Below, one piece after another: positions 6,085 through 13,566 of a DNA stretch of 17,503 nucleotides (positions are counted from its first letter, which is position 1; every line of letters begins with the position of its first letter). Under the pieces are notes generated by a model. That model searched no databases, was not told the origin of the DNA, and worked only from the letters and a program-made list of their open reading frames with translations. This DNA comes from an uncultured Bacteroidota bacterium (GTDB taxonomy: Bacteria > Bacteroidota > Bacteroidia > Chitinophagales > Chitinophagaceae): contig CALEZD010000114.1 of NCBI GenBank assembly GCA_937928385.1, positions 1-17,503 of the forward strand, written 5' to 3'. Made by a program: the position numbers and the translations under genes.

Positions 6085-8928
6085 ATGAAACGTTTTTTGA
6101 TTGCCCTTACAGCGGCGGTAGTAATGTACGCCCCGCAAGCAATAGCTAAGGCTAAACTGCTAGAAACTGTTGCCAAAAAACAAGGCAAACTGGTTATCCC
6201 GTACAAAAAGTATGTGCTGGACAATGGCCTTACTGTTATAGTACACGAAGACCATTCAGACCCCATAGTGCATGTCGATGTGACTTATCACGTAGGTTCT
6301 GCCAGGGAAGAAATAGGCAAATCGGGTTTTGCACACTTTTTTGAGCACATGATGTTCCAGGGCTCCGACAACGTGGCTGATGAGCAGCATTTTAAAATAA
6401 TCACTGAAGCGGGTGGTACCCTGAACGGTACTACCAACCAGGATCGTACCAACTACTTCGAAACAGTGCCCAGCAACCAACTGGAAAAAATGCTCTGGCT
6501 CGAGGCAGACCGTATGGGCTTCCTGCTGGATGCTGTAACACAACAGAAGTTTGAGGTGCAACGTGCAACGGTAAAGAATGAGCGTGGACAGCGTTACGAC
6601 AACGTGCCTTATGGCCTGTTGCGCGAAAAATCTGCGGAAAGCCTCTATCCTTATGGCCATCCTTATTCATGGTTGACCATCGGGTATATCGAAGACCTGA
6701 ACAGGGTAGACGTAAACGACCTGAAAAACTTCTTCCTGCGCTGGTATGGCCCTAATAACGCTGTACTGACCGTAGGTGGCGATGTAAACACGGAAGACGT
6801 TGTAAAAATGGCTGAAAAATATTTCGGCTCCATACCTCGCGGGCCTGAAGTAACGCCTACAGTGCTTCCTGCTGTTAAGCTGGAAAAGAACCGGTATGTG
6901 TCCATGCTGGATAACTATGCCAAGCTGCCTATGCTGCATATAGTTTACCCTTCTGTACCCAACTACCATCCTGATGAGGCTGCACTGGACTGCCTGTCTG
7001 AAATAATGGGACAGGGCAGGAACTCGATTATCTACAAGAACCTGGTAAAATCGCAGAAGGCTGTAAATGCCCGTGTGTCTAACCCCTGTAGCGAACTTGC
7101 AGGTGAATTTACTATTTCGGTTGTACCGTATCCCGGCAACAAGTTGAGCGATGTGGAAAAACTGGTTAATGAAACCCTGTCTGAGTTTGAACAGCGTGGT
7201 GTGACAGATGAGGACATTGAAAAATTCCGCAACTCGATGGAAGCAGGCCTGATTAACAGGTTGGAAAACGTGTCAGGCAAAGTATCCACTCTGGCTGCTT
7301 TCTATACATTTACAGGCGATGCCAACCGGATACAGAAAGAGCTGGACAGGTACACAAGTGTCACAAAAGAGGACGTAATGCGTGTGTACAATAAATACAT
7401 AAAAAACCAGAACAGGGTAGTGCTGAGTGTTACTACCAAAACAGACCCTGATAATAAAGCCGCTGCTGATAATTATGTAAGGGCTGAAGATGGTTACAAA
7501 GCACCCGATTATGGGTATGCCGGTCTGAAGTACAATAAAGCAAAAGACAACTTCGACCGCAGCAAAATACCTGGCAACGGGGCTAACCCGGTTGTGAATG
7601 TTCCCGAATTCTGGACAAAAGAACTGCCCGGCAATATCAAGGTAATAGGCACTCAGTCTGACGAAGTACCGGTGGTTACTTACCTGATTGAATTTAAAGG
7701 CGGCCATTTGCTGGATGCAAACCAACTGAACAAAGCAGGCCTGGCGAATATGTTTGCCACTATGATGGAGGAAGACTCTAAAAACTATACAGCTGAGGAA
7801 TTCAGCGTAGCGCTGGATAAACTGGGTAGCAGCATAAACGTCAGCGCGTCTCTGGATGGTATCAATGTAACTGTACGTAGCTTGTCTAAAAACATAGGTA
7901 AGACCATGGAACTGCTGGAAGAAAGGCTGCTGAACCCCAAATTCACCCAGGATGATTTCGACAGGAACAAAAAGCAGTCTATAGAAGGGCTTAAAAACGC
8001 TATGGTAAGGCCTAACTATGTAGCCGGTATGGTGTACGATAAAATACTCTATGGCAAAGACAATATCCTGGGCTGGCCAACATCGGGCACTATGCAGACA
8101 GTGCAAAACATTGAACTATCTGATGTAGAGAATTATTACAAAAACTACTTCTCAAAGCAGGATGCCAAAGTAGTAGTGGTGGGAGATATCTCGCAGGATG
8201 CTGCCCTGAAAAACCTGGCTTTCCTACAAAAGCTGCCTTCTAATGCCATCACATTGCCTGCGGTAAACGGCGCTGCCTCAACTGGTAAAGGCAAACTCTA
8301 TTTTGTAAACATACCAGGTGCGGCGCAAACAGAATTCCGCATAGGTACTGTTACAGGTATGAAGTACAACCCCCTGGGCGATTATTACAAATGTTATGTA
8401 ATGAACTATCCTGTAGGTGGTGCATTCAATTGCCGCCTGAATATTCACCTGCGCGAAACCAAAGGCTGGACCTATGGCGCACGTGCAGGCTATACTGCCA
8501 ATAAATATACCGGTGAGTATGGTTTCGGTGCCGGTATCAAAGCCGATGTGACTGACAGCGCCCTGGCCGATATCGTAACGATACTGAAAGAGTATAAAAA
8601 CGGCGGTATGACCAACGAGGAACTGGCTTTTACCAAGAGCTCTATAGGGCAGAGCGATGCCAGGAATTATGAGTCAGGCTTCCAGAAGGCAGGTTTCCTG
8701 TCGCGCATACTGGATTACAACCTGCCTGCCGATTACCCCAAAAAGCAGAATGAAATGCTGGCTAAAATGACTTTGGCGGATGTAAACGCCATAAATAAGA
8801 AGCACCTGCCCGTTATGGAAAATATGAACATTGTACTGGTAGGCGATAAAGCCAAAGTTTGGGATGGTGTGCAGAAGCTGGGATATGAAATAATAGAACT
8901 GGACGCCAACGGCGATCCTATACAATAA
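6085..8928 (+). CDS. Secreted M16 family zinc metalloprotease (insulinase/pitrilysin type), two-domain
   Basis: The 947-residue protein has a signal peptide (residues 1-21, ending AIA) and two M16 halves. The N-terminal half carries the inverted zinc motif HFFEH at residues 84-88, with the third zinc ligand probably Glu166 in KNERGQR. The second half (from about residue 505) lacks the motif: the equivalent segment reads GLANMFATMMEED. It keeps the Arg790/Tyr797 pair in LRETKGWTYG that M16 enzymes use to bind substrate. This split of catalytic and substrate-binding halves is typical of single-chain M16 enzymes, which degrade peptides inside a closed chamber. It probably acts in the periplasm. 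No lipobox is seen. It has a hairpin terminator downstream, and the 75-base upstream gap holds two ATACCCCC copies and a weak TAATTTTA element. Confidence 0.95.
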   Translation: MKRFLIALTAAVVMYAPQAIAKAKLLETVAKKQGKLVIPYKKYVLDNGLTVIVHEDHSDPIVHVDVTYHVGSAREEIGKSGFAHFFEHMMFQGSDNVADEQHFKIITEAGGTLNGTTNQDRTNYFETVPSNQLEKMLWLEADRMGFLLDAVTQQKFEVQRATVKNERGQRYDNVPYGLLREKSAESLYPYGHPYSWLTIGYIEDLNRVDVNDLKNFFLRWYGPNNAVLTVGGDVNTEDVVKMAEKYFGSIPRGPEVTPTVLPAVKLEKNRYVSMLDNYAKLPMLHIVYPSVPNYHPDEAALDCLSEIMGQGRNSIIYKNLVKSQKAVNARVSNPCSELAGEFTISVVPYPGNKLSDVEKLVNETLSEFEQRGVTDEDIEKFRNSMEAGLINRLENVSGKVSTLAAFYTFTGDANRIQKELDRYTSVTKEDVMRVYNKYIKNQNRVVLSVTTKTDPDNKAAADNYVRAEDGYKAPDYGYAGLKYNKAKDNFDRSKIPGNGANPVVNVPEFWTKELPGNIKVIGTQSDEVPVVTYLIEFKGGHLLDANQLNKAGLANMFATMMEEDSKNYTAEEFSVALDKLGSSINVSASLDGINVTVRSLSKNIGKTMELLEERLLNPKFTQDDFDRNKKQSIEGLKNAMVRPNYVAGMVYDKILYGKDNILGWPTSGTMQTVQNIELSDVENYYKNYFSKQDAKVVVVGDISQDAALKNLAFLQKLPSNAITLPAVNGAASTGKGKLYFVNIPGAAQTEFRIGTVTGMKYNPLGDYYKCYVMNYPVGGAFNCRLNIHLRETKGWTYGARAGYTANKYTGEYGFGAGIKADVTDSALADIVTILKEYKNGGMTNEELAFTKSSIGQSDARNYESGFQKAGFLSRILDYNLPADYPKKQNEMLAKMTLADVNAINKKHLPVMENMNIVLVGDKAKVWDGVQKLGYEIIELDANGDPIQ

Positions 8929-8952
8929 TATTTTAAGTATATTTGTAATTGC

Positions 8953-8982
8953 AGGCCGCCCTTAAAAAAGGCGGCTTGTTTT
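8953..8982 (+). terminator. Rho-independent terminator after M16 peptidase
   Basis: The arms GCCGCC (8955-8960) and GGCGGC (8970-8975) flank a loop of CTTAAAAAA and are followed by TTGTTTT. It is 26 bases past the peptidase stop codon. Confidence 0.8.
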
Positions 8983-9057
8983 ATATATTTTCTGAAAGCC
9001 TTAACTAATAAATATAAAAGTTTACGCTTACATTCGTAGCCTTATTTTTCATACACA

Positions 9058-10263
9058 ATGTTACAGACAGACTATATACACGTGCCTTATGGCAGAACCG
9101 TTCATGGTGAAGAAGAAATAGAAGCGGTAGTACATGTATTGCGTACCTCTACCCAGATGGGTAAGCACGTACGCGAACTGGAAGAAAGAATAGCCGCATT
9201 GTATAACAAAAAACATGGCCTGATGGTCAACAGTGGCTCTTCCGCTTTATACCTGGCTGCCGACCTGCTGGATTATGAAAAAGGCGCTGAAATCATAACA
9301 CCCGCGCTTACGTTTTCTACTACTGTAGCCCCTCAGCTTAAGAAAGGCTGGGTACCTGCTTTTGTTGACGTAGAAGAAGGAACTTATAATATTGATGCCA
9401 ACAAGGTGGAGGAAATGATAACGCCTAAAACAAAGGCTATGATTATCCCCAACCTGATAGGCAACCTGCCCGACTGGAAAGTGCTGAGGGAAATAGCCGA
9501 TAAGCATAACCTGTTTGTACTGGAAGATTCTGCCGACACACTGGGCGCTGAAATCGGCGGTGCCTCATCAGGCAGGTTTACTGATATGAGTACTACCAGC
9601 TTCTATGGTTCGCACATCATCAACTGTGCGGGTAACGGTGGTATGCTCTGTGTCAATTCTGATGCCCACTACGACAGGGGCAGGCTGCTGCGCAGCTGGG
9701 GCAGGAGCTCTTCTTTGTTTGTAGAATCAGAGAAGGTGGAGAACAGGTTCAATGTAGAACTGGAGGGTATTCCTTATGATGCGAAATTCGTTTTTGAAGA
9801 GCCCGGATACAACATTGAAGGCTCTGAAATGGGTGCCGCATTCGGCCTGGTACAGTTGAGCAAATTAGGTAAGAACATAGACGCGCGTACTGCTAACTAT
9901 ACTGAATTGCGTGCATTCTTTGCCCAATACGAAGAATACTTTATACTGCCGAAACAATTGCCCGACTCACGTACAGGCTGGTTGGCATTGGCAGTTACTA
10001 TACGCGACAGTGCGCCATTCATCCGCCGCGACCTCCAGATATTCCTGGAGAAACGAAACATTCAGACTCGTACCGTGTTTACAGGTAATATACTCCGTCA
10101 ACCGGGCTTTAAACACCAGCCGCACAAATCTGCAGCGAGTGGATATCCGGAGTCTGACAAGGTAATGCGCGGCGGTATGCTACTGGCTTGCCATCACGGA
10201 TTGAATGCTGAACAGATAGCACATATCAAAGAGAGCGTAACTGAATTTATCAAGGGTTTATAA
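9058..10263 (+). CDS. DegT/DnrJ/EryC1/StrS family enzyme, RfbH/ColD-like, PLP lysine replaced by histidine
   Basis: The 401-residue protein has the fold-type I sugar aminotransferase layout: VNSGSSALYL (57-66, cofactor phosphate site), TPALTFSTTV (81-90), FVDVEEGTYNID, and EDSADTLG with Asp157 for the pyridine nitrogen. The segment that normally carries the Schiff-base lysine reads SFYGSHIINCAGNGG (181-195), so His186 takes its place, as in the dehydratases RfbH/DdhC (E1) and ColD. The region 232-266 (YNIEGSEMGAAFGLVQL) and RTVFTGNILRQPGF (338-351) are also RfbH-like. The cysteine-rich segment that binds the [2Fe-2S] cluster in RfbH is replaced by 'SSSLFVESEK'. A PMP-dependent dehydratase of a nucleotide-sugar is the best guess; substrate unknown. 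Five bases separate it from the next gene. Confidence 0.85.
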   Translation: MLQTDYIHVPYGRTVHGEEEIEAVVHVLRTSTQMGKHVRELEERIAALYNKKHGLMVNSGSSALYLAADLLDYEKGAEIITPALTFSTTVAPQLKKGWVPAFVDVEEGTYNIDANKVEEMITPKTKAMIIPNLIGNLPDWKVLREIADKHNLFVLEDSADTLGAEIGGASSGRFTDMSTTSFYGSHIINCAGNGGMLCVNSDAHYDRGRLLRSWGRSSSLFVESEKVENRFNVELEGIPYDAKFVFEEPGYNIEGSEMGAAFGLVQLSKLGKNIDARTANYTELRAFFAQYEEYFILPKQLPDSRTGWLALAVTIRDSAPFIRRDLQIFLEKRNIQTRTVFTGNILRQPGFKHQPHKSAASGYPESDKVMRGGMLLACHHGLNAEQIAHIKESVTEFIKGL

Positions 10264-10267
10264 CAGG

Positions 10268-10573
10268 ATGTTTGAATTATTGTTGAGTATATTTTGTGCC
10301 TACCGCAATGCCATACTGGCTAAGCAGAAAGGGCAGAATACCATTGTGTGGGGTATTATTACGGTTGTCGCTTTCTTCATTACATATAGTATTGGCGGCG
10401 GCATACTGGTGACTATAATGTACAAAGGCCCTATGCAGCCCGAGGCTATATCTGAATATATACTAAGCAAGCCTGTGCTGGGGGTTACGCTCATGTTTTT
10501 CGGCCTGGGTGGCTACCTGCTCACAAGGTATATTCTGGAAAAAATGCAGAACGTAAAAAAAGAAGGAGAATAA
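10268..10573 (+). CDS. Small membrane protein of unknown function
   Basis: The 101-residue product has an amphipathic N-terminal helix (MFELLLSIFCAYRNAILAKQ) and two clear hydrophobic segments, about residues 27-51 (containing IGGGILVTIM) and 69-89 (VLGVTLMFFGLGGYLL), with a charged, lysine-rich C-terminal tail. No conserved motif is recognised. It begins four bases after the DegT-type gene and is almost certainly co-transcribed with it, which hints at a role in membrane-linked sugar or envelope metabolism (inferred only). The stop codon lies inside the left arm and loop of the following terminator hairpin. Confidence 0.75.
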   Translation: MFELLLSIFCAYRNAILAKQKGQNTIVWGIITVVAFFITYSIGGGILVTIMYKGPMQPEAISEYILSKPVLGVTLMFFGLGGYLLTRYILEKMQNVKKEGE

Positions 10574-10593
10574 TTTTATTCTCCTTCTTTTTT
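10555..10593. terminator. Bidirectional terminator between convergent genes
   Basis: The arms AGAAGGAGAAT (10561-10571) and ATTCTCCTTCT (10578-10588) are perfect complements around AATTTT. An A-run on the left and a T-run on the right give a U tract in either direction. It serves the + strand membrane protein and the - strand LytTR gene, whose stop starts at 10594. Confidence 0.9.
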
Positions 10594-11328
10594 CTACCAC
10601 CCCAATACCTTCTTCAGCTTGTCCAGCCCGCTTTTGCTTACGGGTATTTTCGCGCCCGATTGGAGGAGCGCGATATGGCTGTCTTTTTCATAAGGCTCAA
10701 TACGTGCCAGCAAGGCTACAGGTATCATGTACGACCGGTGTACCCGTACAAACCTGGCCGGGTCAAAGCTGTTCTCAATTCTGCCCAGCGTGCTTTTCTT
10801 CAGGTAGTGGCCGTCTTTGGTAAAGATTTTTATATAATCGTCGTTGGCTTCAATATACTGTATCTCATCTTCGGGTATAATGCGTATTACACCATTGTCT
10901 TTTACCACTATACGGTGCTGGTAGCCTTCGTACACCTGTTCTTCGGCCAGGTTCTTTAAGCCTGCGTTATTTGCTCCGGCCTGCTGCAGAAATTTCTGTA
11001 TCGCTTTGTCAAACCGGTCTTTGGTCACGGGTTTCAGCAGGTAGTCCACAGCATTGGCTTCAAATGCTTTCATCGCGTATTCGTCAAAGGCGGTGCTGAA
11101 TATAACAGACGGCGGGTTGTCTACCAGTTCCAGCATTTCAAACCCGTTCAGCCTCGGCATTTGCACGTCTAAGAATACCAGGTTTGGTTGATGCTCCTGT
11201 ATTGCTTTAAACCCTTCAAAGCCATCAGCGCACTCGCACACCACCTCAAATTCGCCATAGCTATTCAGCAGGCTGCTCAGCAGTTGCCTCGCCAATGGTT
11301 CATCGTCTATCAGTATTACTTTATACAT
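10594..11328 (-). CDS. LytTR-family response regulator
   Basis: The 244-residue protein has an N-terminal receiver domain (about 1-118): acidic pair Asp8/Asp9, phosphoacceptor Asp54 in VFLDVQMP, the switch residue in FSTAFDEYA, and conserved Lys99 in YLLKPV. A LytTR DNA-binding domain follows (about 138-241), with 'IQYIEANDDYIKIFT', 'YLKKSTLGRIE' and 'FVRVHRSYMI'. LytTR proteins bind pairs of short direct repeats about two helical turns apart. Its start overlaps the stop of the kinase gene by eight bases, so the two form a coupled two-component pair. It is the last gene of the LiaF-like operon, and a hairpin terminator sits immediately downstream. Likely targets include the operon's own promoter. 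Confidence 0.95.
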   Translation of the reverse strand: MYKVILIDDEPLARQLLSSLLNSYGEFEVVCECADGFEGFKAIQEHQPNLVFLDVQMPRLNGFEMLELVDNPPSVIFSTAFDEYAMKAFEANAVDYLLKPVTKDRFDKAIQKFLQQAGANNAGLKNLAEEQVYEGYQHRIVVKDNGVIRIIPEDEIQYIEANDDYIKIFTKDGHYLKKSTLGRIENSFDPARFVRVHRSYMIPVALLARIEPYEKDSHIALLQSGAKIPVSKSGLDKLKKVLGW

Positions 11329-12334
11329 CCTGCGGTATCTTTAATGTGGTAGTAAACTGCCCGTTCTGTTTGTACGTACTTAATAAATCGCCGCGTGCGT
11401 ACAATAACTGCAATCTGCGCTGCACACCCGCCAATCCAAACCCCGTACCATTGGGTGCGGAACTTTCCGTTTCATTATAAGGATTGGTAATGGTAATCGC
11501 CAGCATACTGTCATTCATGCTGATGTTCACCGCAATGCTTACAGCCCCCGTATTTCCATACAGCCCGAATTTGATTGCATTTTCAATCAGTGGTTGCAGC
11601 AGGAAAGGCGGTATGAAAGCCTTAATATTCGTGGCATCACTTTTTATCACTTCCAGCCTGTTGCCAAATCGTATGGACTCTATGGCTAAATATTTATCTA
11701 AGTAATCCAGTTCGTCTTTCAGCGAAACTTTTTGCTGGGTTTCCCTTTGTACAGAGTTCCTCAAAAAGTCGGATAACAGCCCAATCATTTCCTGCGCTTT
11801 AGCAGGCTCTATCATAGTAAGGGCACTGATAGAGTTAAGCGAGTTGTACAGGAAGTGGGGTTGTAACTGCTGCCTCAGTTTGAACAGCTCAGCTTCTTTC
11901 AGCAAAGCGGTGGCATCTGCCTGTTGTTTAAATTTTTGTTCCTGTGTATTTATCCTTTTGCTCATGGATAGATAGGTAGATACCCAACTACACAGCAACC
12001 AGTATATAATGTACCGAACCGGGCCGGAATGTTCCAGGAAATACAGGTAATTACTGTCCGTGGTCTCCGACCACCACCTGGTGAGGGCGGTACTGGCAAA
12101 CACGGTAGAGAAACTGAAGAATATAGCTATCAGCAGGCTGTACAACGTCACGCTGACATTGGTAGGGTAGTACTTGATGGCCAGCCCCTGCGCCCATAGT
12201 GCCAGCGATAGGGTAAGTACGGAAATAATACTGTCGCAGGCGGCCAGGGTAATATCAATATGATATACATAGTGCAGGAAAATGAAATGGCCGCCCGCAG
12301 CCAACAAGGCTGAAAGCGGCAATAACCATATCAT
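11321..12334 (-). CDS. LytS/YehU-type membrane sensor histidine kinase
   Basis: The ATG at 12334 gives 337 residues; a TTG at 12355 would add seven, but TTG starts are rare here. Four membrane segments occupy about residues 1-125, with almost no periplasmic domain. A short linker/coiled-coil leads to the His_kinase module: LQPHFLYNSLNSI with phosphoacceptor His160, then LIENAIKFG (N box, around residue 252) and GTGFGLAGVQRRL in the ATP lid. This is the HPK7/LytS class, which pairs with LytTR regulators, and the partner gene overlaps it by eight bases. With a LiaF-like protein in the same operon and no large sensor domain, sensing may be intramembrane or through LiaF (inferred from Firmicutes LiaFSR logic). 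Confidence 0.93.
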   Translation of the reverse strand: MIWLLPLSALLAAGGHFIFLHYVYHIDITLAACDSIISVLTLSLALWAQGLAIKYYPTNVSVTLYSLLIAIFFSFSTVFASTALTRWWSETTDSNYLYFLEHSGPVRYIIYWLLCSWVSTYLSMSKRINTQEQKFKQQADATALLKEAELFKLRQQLQPHFLYNSLNSISALTMIEPAKAQEMIGLLSDFLRNSVQRETQQKVSLKDELDYLDKYLAIESIRFGNRLEVIKSDATNIKAFIPPFLLQPLIENAIKFGLYGNTGAVSIAVNISMNDSMLAITITNPYNETESSAPNGTGFGLAGVQRRLQLLYARGDLLSTYKQNGQFTTTLKIPQDV

Positions 12335-12370
12335 ATTTCTGGTTGATACCGGCAAATGCTTATGTTTGTT

Positions 12371-12676
12371 TTATACTGCTTCCTGCTCCCACACGGGGTC
12401 TGCAATGGTGGTTACGTCTATTACGGCCGATGTCAGTAATGCGCCATGCCCCAGGTCTACCTCACGTATATCTTTTATGGCTATCATTTCCCAGCATATC
12501 GTCCGCCCGTGCCTGTCTACAAATATAGACGCTTCCTGGCCGCCTATTTCTTTTGCCTGGGCTACTGCATTTGATTCATCATCGGCAAATAACAGTCGCC
12601 ATTGTTCTTCGTATTGCCCGGTAAACTCGCCCGCGCATTTTATTGAATAGATAATTTGTGCTGCGTATGGTCTCAT
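12371..12676 (-). CDS. DUF4288 domain protein
   Basis: I used the ATG at 12676 (101 residues), because residues upstream of it in the longer frame overlap the LiaF-like gene and look non-native. The protein resembles DUF4288: 'YAAQIIYSIKCAGE', 'QYEEQWRLLFADDESNAVAQA', and a C-terminal 'WEMIAIKDIREVD' segment ending near residue 100. DUF4288 members are small soluble proteins of unknown function. It has no signal peptide. It lies 20 bases after the LiaF-like gene and 36 bases before the kinase gene on the same strand, so it belongs to the operon; whether it acts in signalling is not shown by the sequence. Confidence 0.75.
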   Translation of the reverse strand: MRPYAAQIIYSIKCAGEFTGQYEEQWRLLFADDESNAVAQAKEIGGQEASIFVDRHGRTICWEMIAIKDIREVDLGHGALLTSAVIDVTTIADPVWEQEAV

Positions 12677-12696
12677 ATAGTTGTTCTGTTGTGTCC

Positions 12697-13440
12697 TTAG
12701 TATGATTTTATTTCTATACTGCCAAAGCTGCAACTGCCCGTCAGCACCAGTGTCGTTTTCTCTTCGCTGCCTCCCTGTGTGTATATATTCCTGTTGTCTT
12801 CCACACTGCCCAGTGTATTGCTTATTTCGTTCTTTATCTGCCAGTGCGATGGTACTACCAGCTCTACTCCGCCAAATGCCACTTTCATATTCAGGCTGAT
12901 GGTCTTATCCGTACTGTCCGCATTCATCAGGTTCACTTCCGCACCGCCAAACGTGGTGGATATACTGCCGCCTTTAAAGTCTTTTGAGGTGACTACCTCT
13001 TTATGCCCGCCAAAGGTCACATCTACATTCAGTGTGCTTTCACTACTCGTTACTATAGGTATGTTGCTCCCACACCGCTCGTCCCACAGCTTTTTTTTTC
13101 GCGCCGGCCTGAATATGATGACCAGCCCCAGCACTATCATTACCGCCGGTATCAGTAGCGCCTTCGACGAAATGTCACCTATATAAAAGACAGGTATGAG
13201 GTGCGATACCCCTATCAGCGTCAATATCCACCAGGCATTATTTCTGAATTTGCTTTTCAGGGCTATAAACATGCCTATCACTATCACCATCCAGGGCCAG
13301 GCATCGTGCCATTCTATATCAAAAAAGTTCAGCTTCTTCGCCAGTATGAACAGGCCCACCATCAGCAGGGCAAAACCAAACCACCGCTTATCTCCTCCGT
13401 GATGCCCCTGGTGCATATGTCGCTTTCGTACTCGGTCCAT
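12697..13440 (-). CDS. LiaF-like membrane protein (LiaF transmembrane plus DUF2154-type C-terminal domain)
   Basis: The 247-residue protein has a histidine- and arginine-rich cytoplasmic start (RKRHMHQGHHGG). Four membrane helices follow, about residues 20-36, 47-61, 69-86 and 92-110, then the basic RPARKKK. The C-terminal part (about 128-247) has repeated FGG units, in VDVTFGGHKEVV, TTFGGAEVNL and AFGGVELVVP, plus CSFGSIEIKSY, as in LiaF C-terminal domains. In Firmicutes LiaF restrains the LiaS kinase and responds to cell-wall-active agents. Here the partners are LytS and LytTR proteins instead of LiaS/LiaR, so any such role is by analogy. It is the first gene of the operon, with a promoter 26 bases upstream of its ATG. 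Confidence 0.88.
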   Translation of the reverse strand: MDRVRKRHMHQGHHGGDKRWFGFALLMVGLFILAKKLNFFDIEWHDAWPWMVIVIGMFIALKSKFRNNAWWILTLIGVSHLIPVFYIGDISSKALLIPAVMIVLGLVIIFRPARKKKLWDERCGSNIPIVTSSESTLNVDVTFGGHKEVVTSKDFKGGSISTTFGGAEVNLMNADSTDKTISLNMKVAFGGVELVVPSHWQIKNEISNTLGSVEDNRNIYTQGGSEEKTTLVLTGSCSFGSIEIKSY

Positions 13441-13465
13441 ATTTGTTTGTTTAAAAATGTTAATG

Positions 13466-13497
13466 CAAAAGTATATAACCTATACGCGCTATAGAAA
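13466..13497 (-). promoter_or_regulatory. Promoter of the LiaF-like/LytS/LytTR operon
   Basis: On the - strand TACTTTTG (13473-13466) matches TAnnTTTG exactly. TTTC (13497-13494), one mismatch from TTTG, lies 20 bases upstream, inside the normal 19-21 spacing. The predicted transcript starts near 13459, leaving a leader of about 20 bases before the ATG at 13440. The arms CTATA and TATAG (13480-13494) form an inverted repeat between the two elements. Confidence 0.65.
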
Positions 13498-13558
13498 CGG
13501 TATTAGGTAAAAACGGAGCAGTTGTCGGTAAACGGACGGAAAATGTCGGTAAAACGGA
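13495..13558 (-). repeat. Four CCGTTT direct repeats, possible LytTR-type operator
   Basis: Read on the - strand, CCGTTT occurs at 13557-13552, 13535-13530, 13516-13511 and 13500-13495. The starts are 22, 19 and 16 bases apart. The two distal copies extend to CCGTTTTACCGACA and CCGTTTACCGACA, the third to CCGTTTTTACC. The most proximal copy contains the -33 element. LytTR regulators bind direct repeats roughly two turns apart with a GTT core (known from AlgR, AgrA and ComE). Binding by the LytTR protein of this operon is inferred. Confidence 0.5.
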
Positions 13559-13566
13559 AGAAAGGC

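Noticed and set aside
7273..8106. A 277-residue open frame on the - strand inside the M16 peptidase gene.
   Set aside because: It lies entirely opposite a well-conserved peptidase, shows no domain, and has the composition of an antisense shadow.
8938..8945. TATATTTG, a perfect -7 match just after the M16 peptidase.
   Set aside because: No -33 partner at the right spacing, and a terminator hairpin follows within 10 bases, so no transcript of useful length would result.
9043..9050. TATTTTTC as a promoter element before the DegT-type gene.
   Set aside because: One mismatch, no clear -33 element, and the start would fall at the ATG itself.
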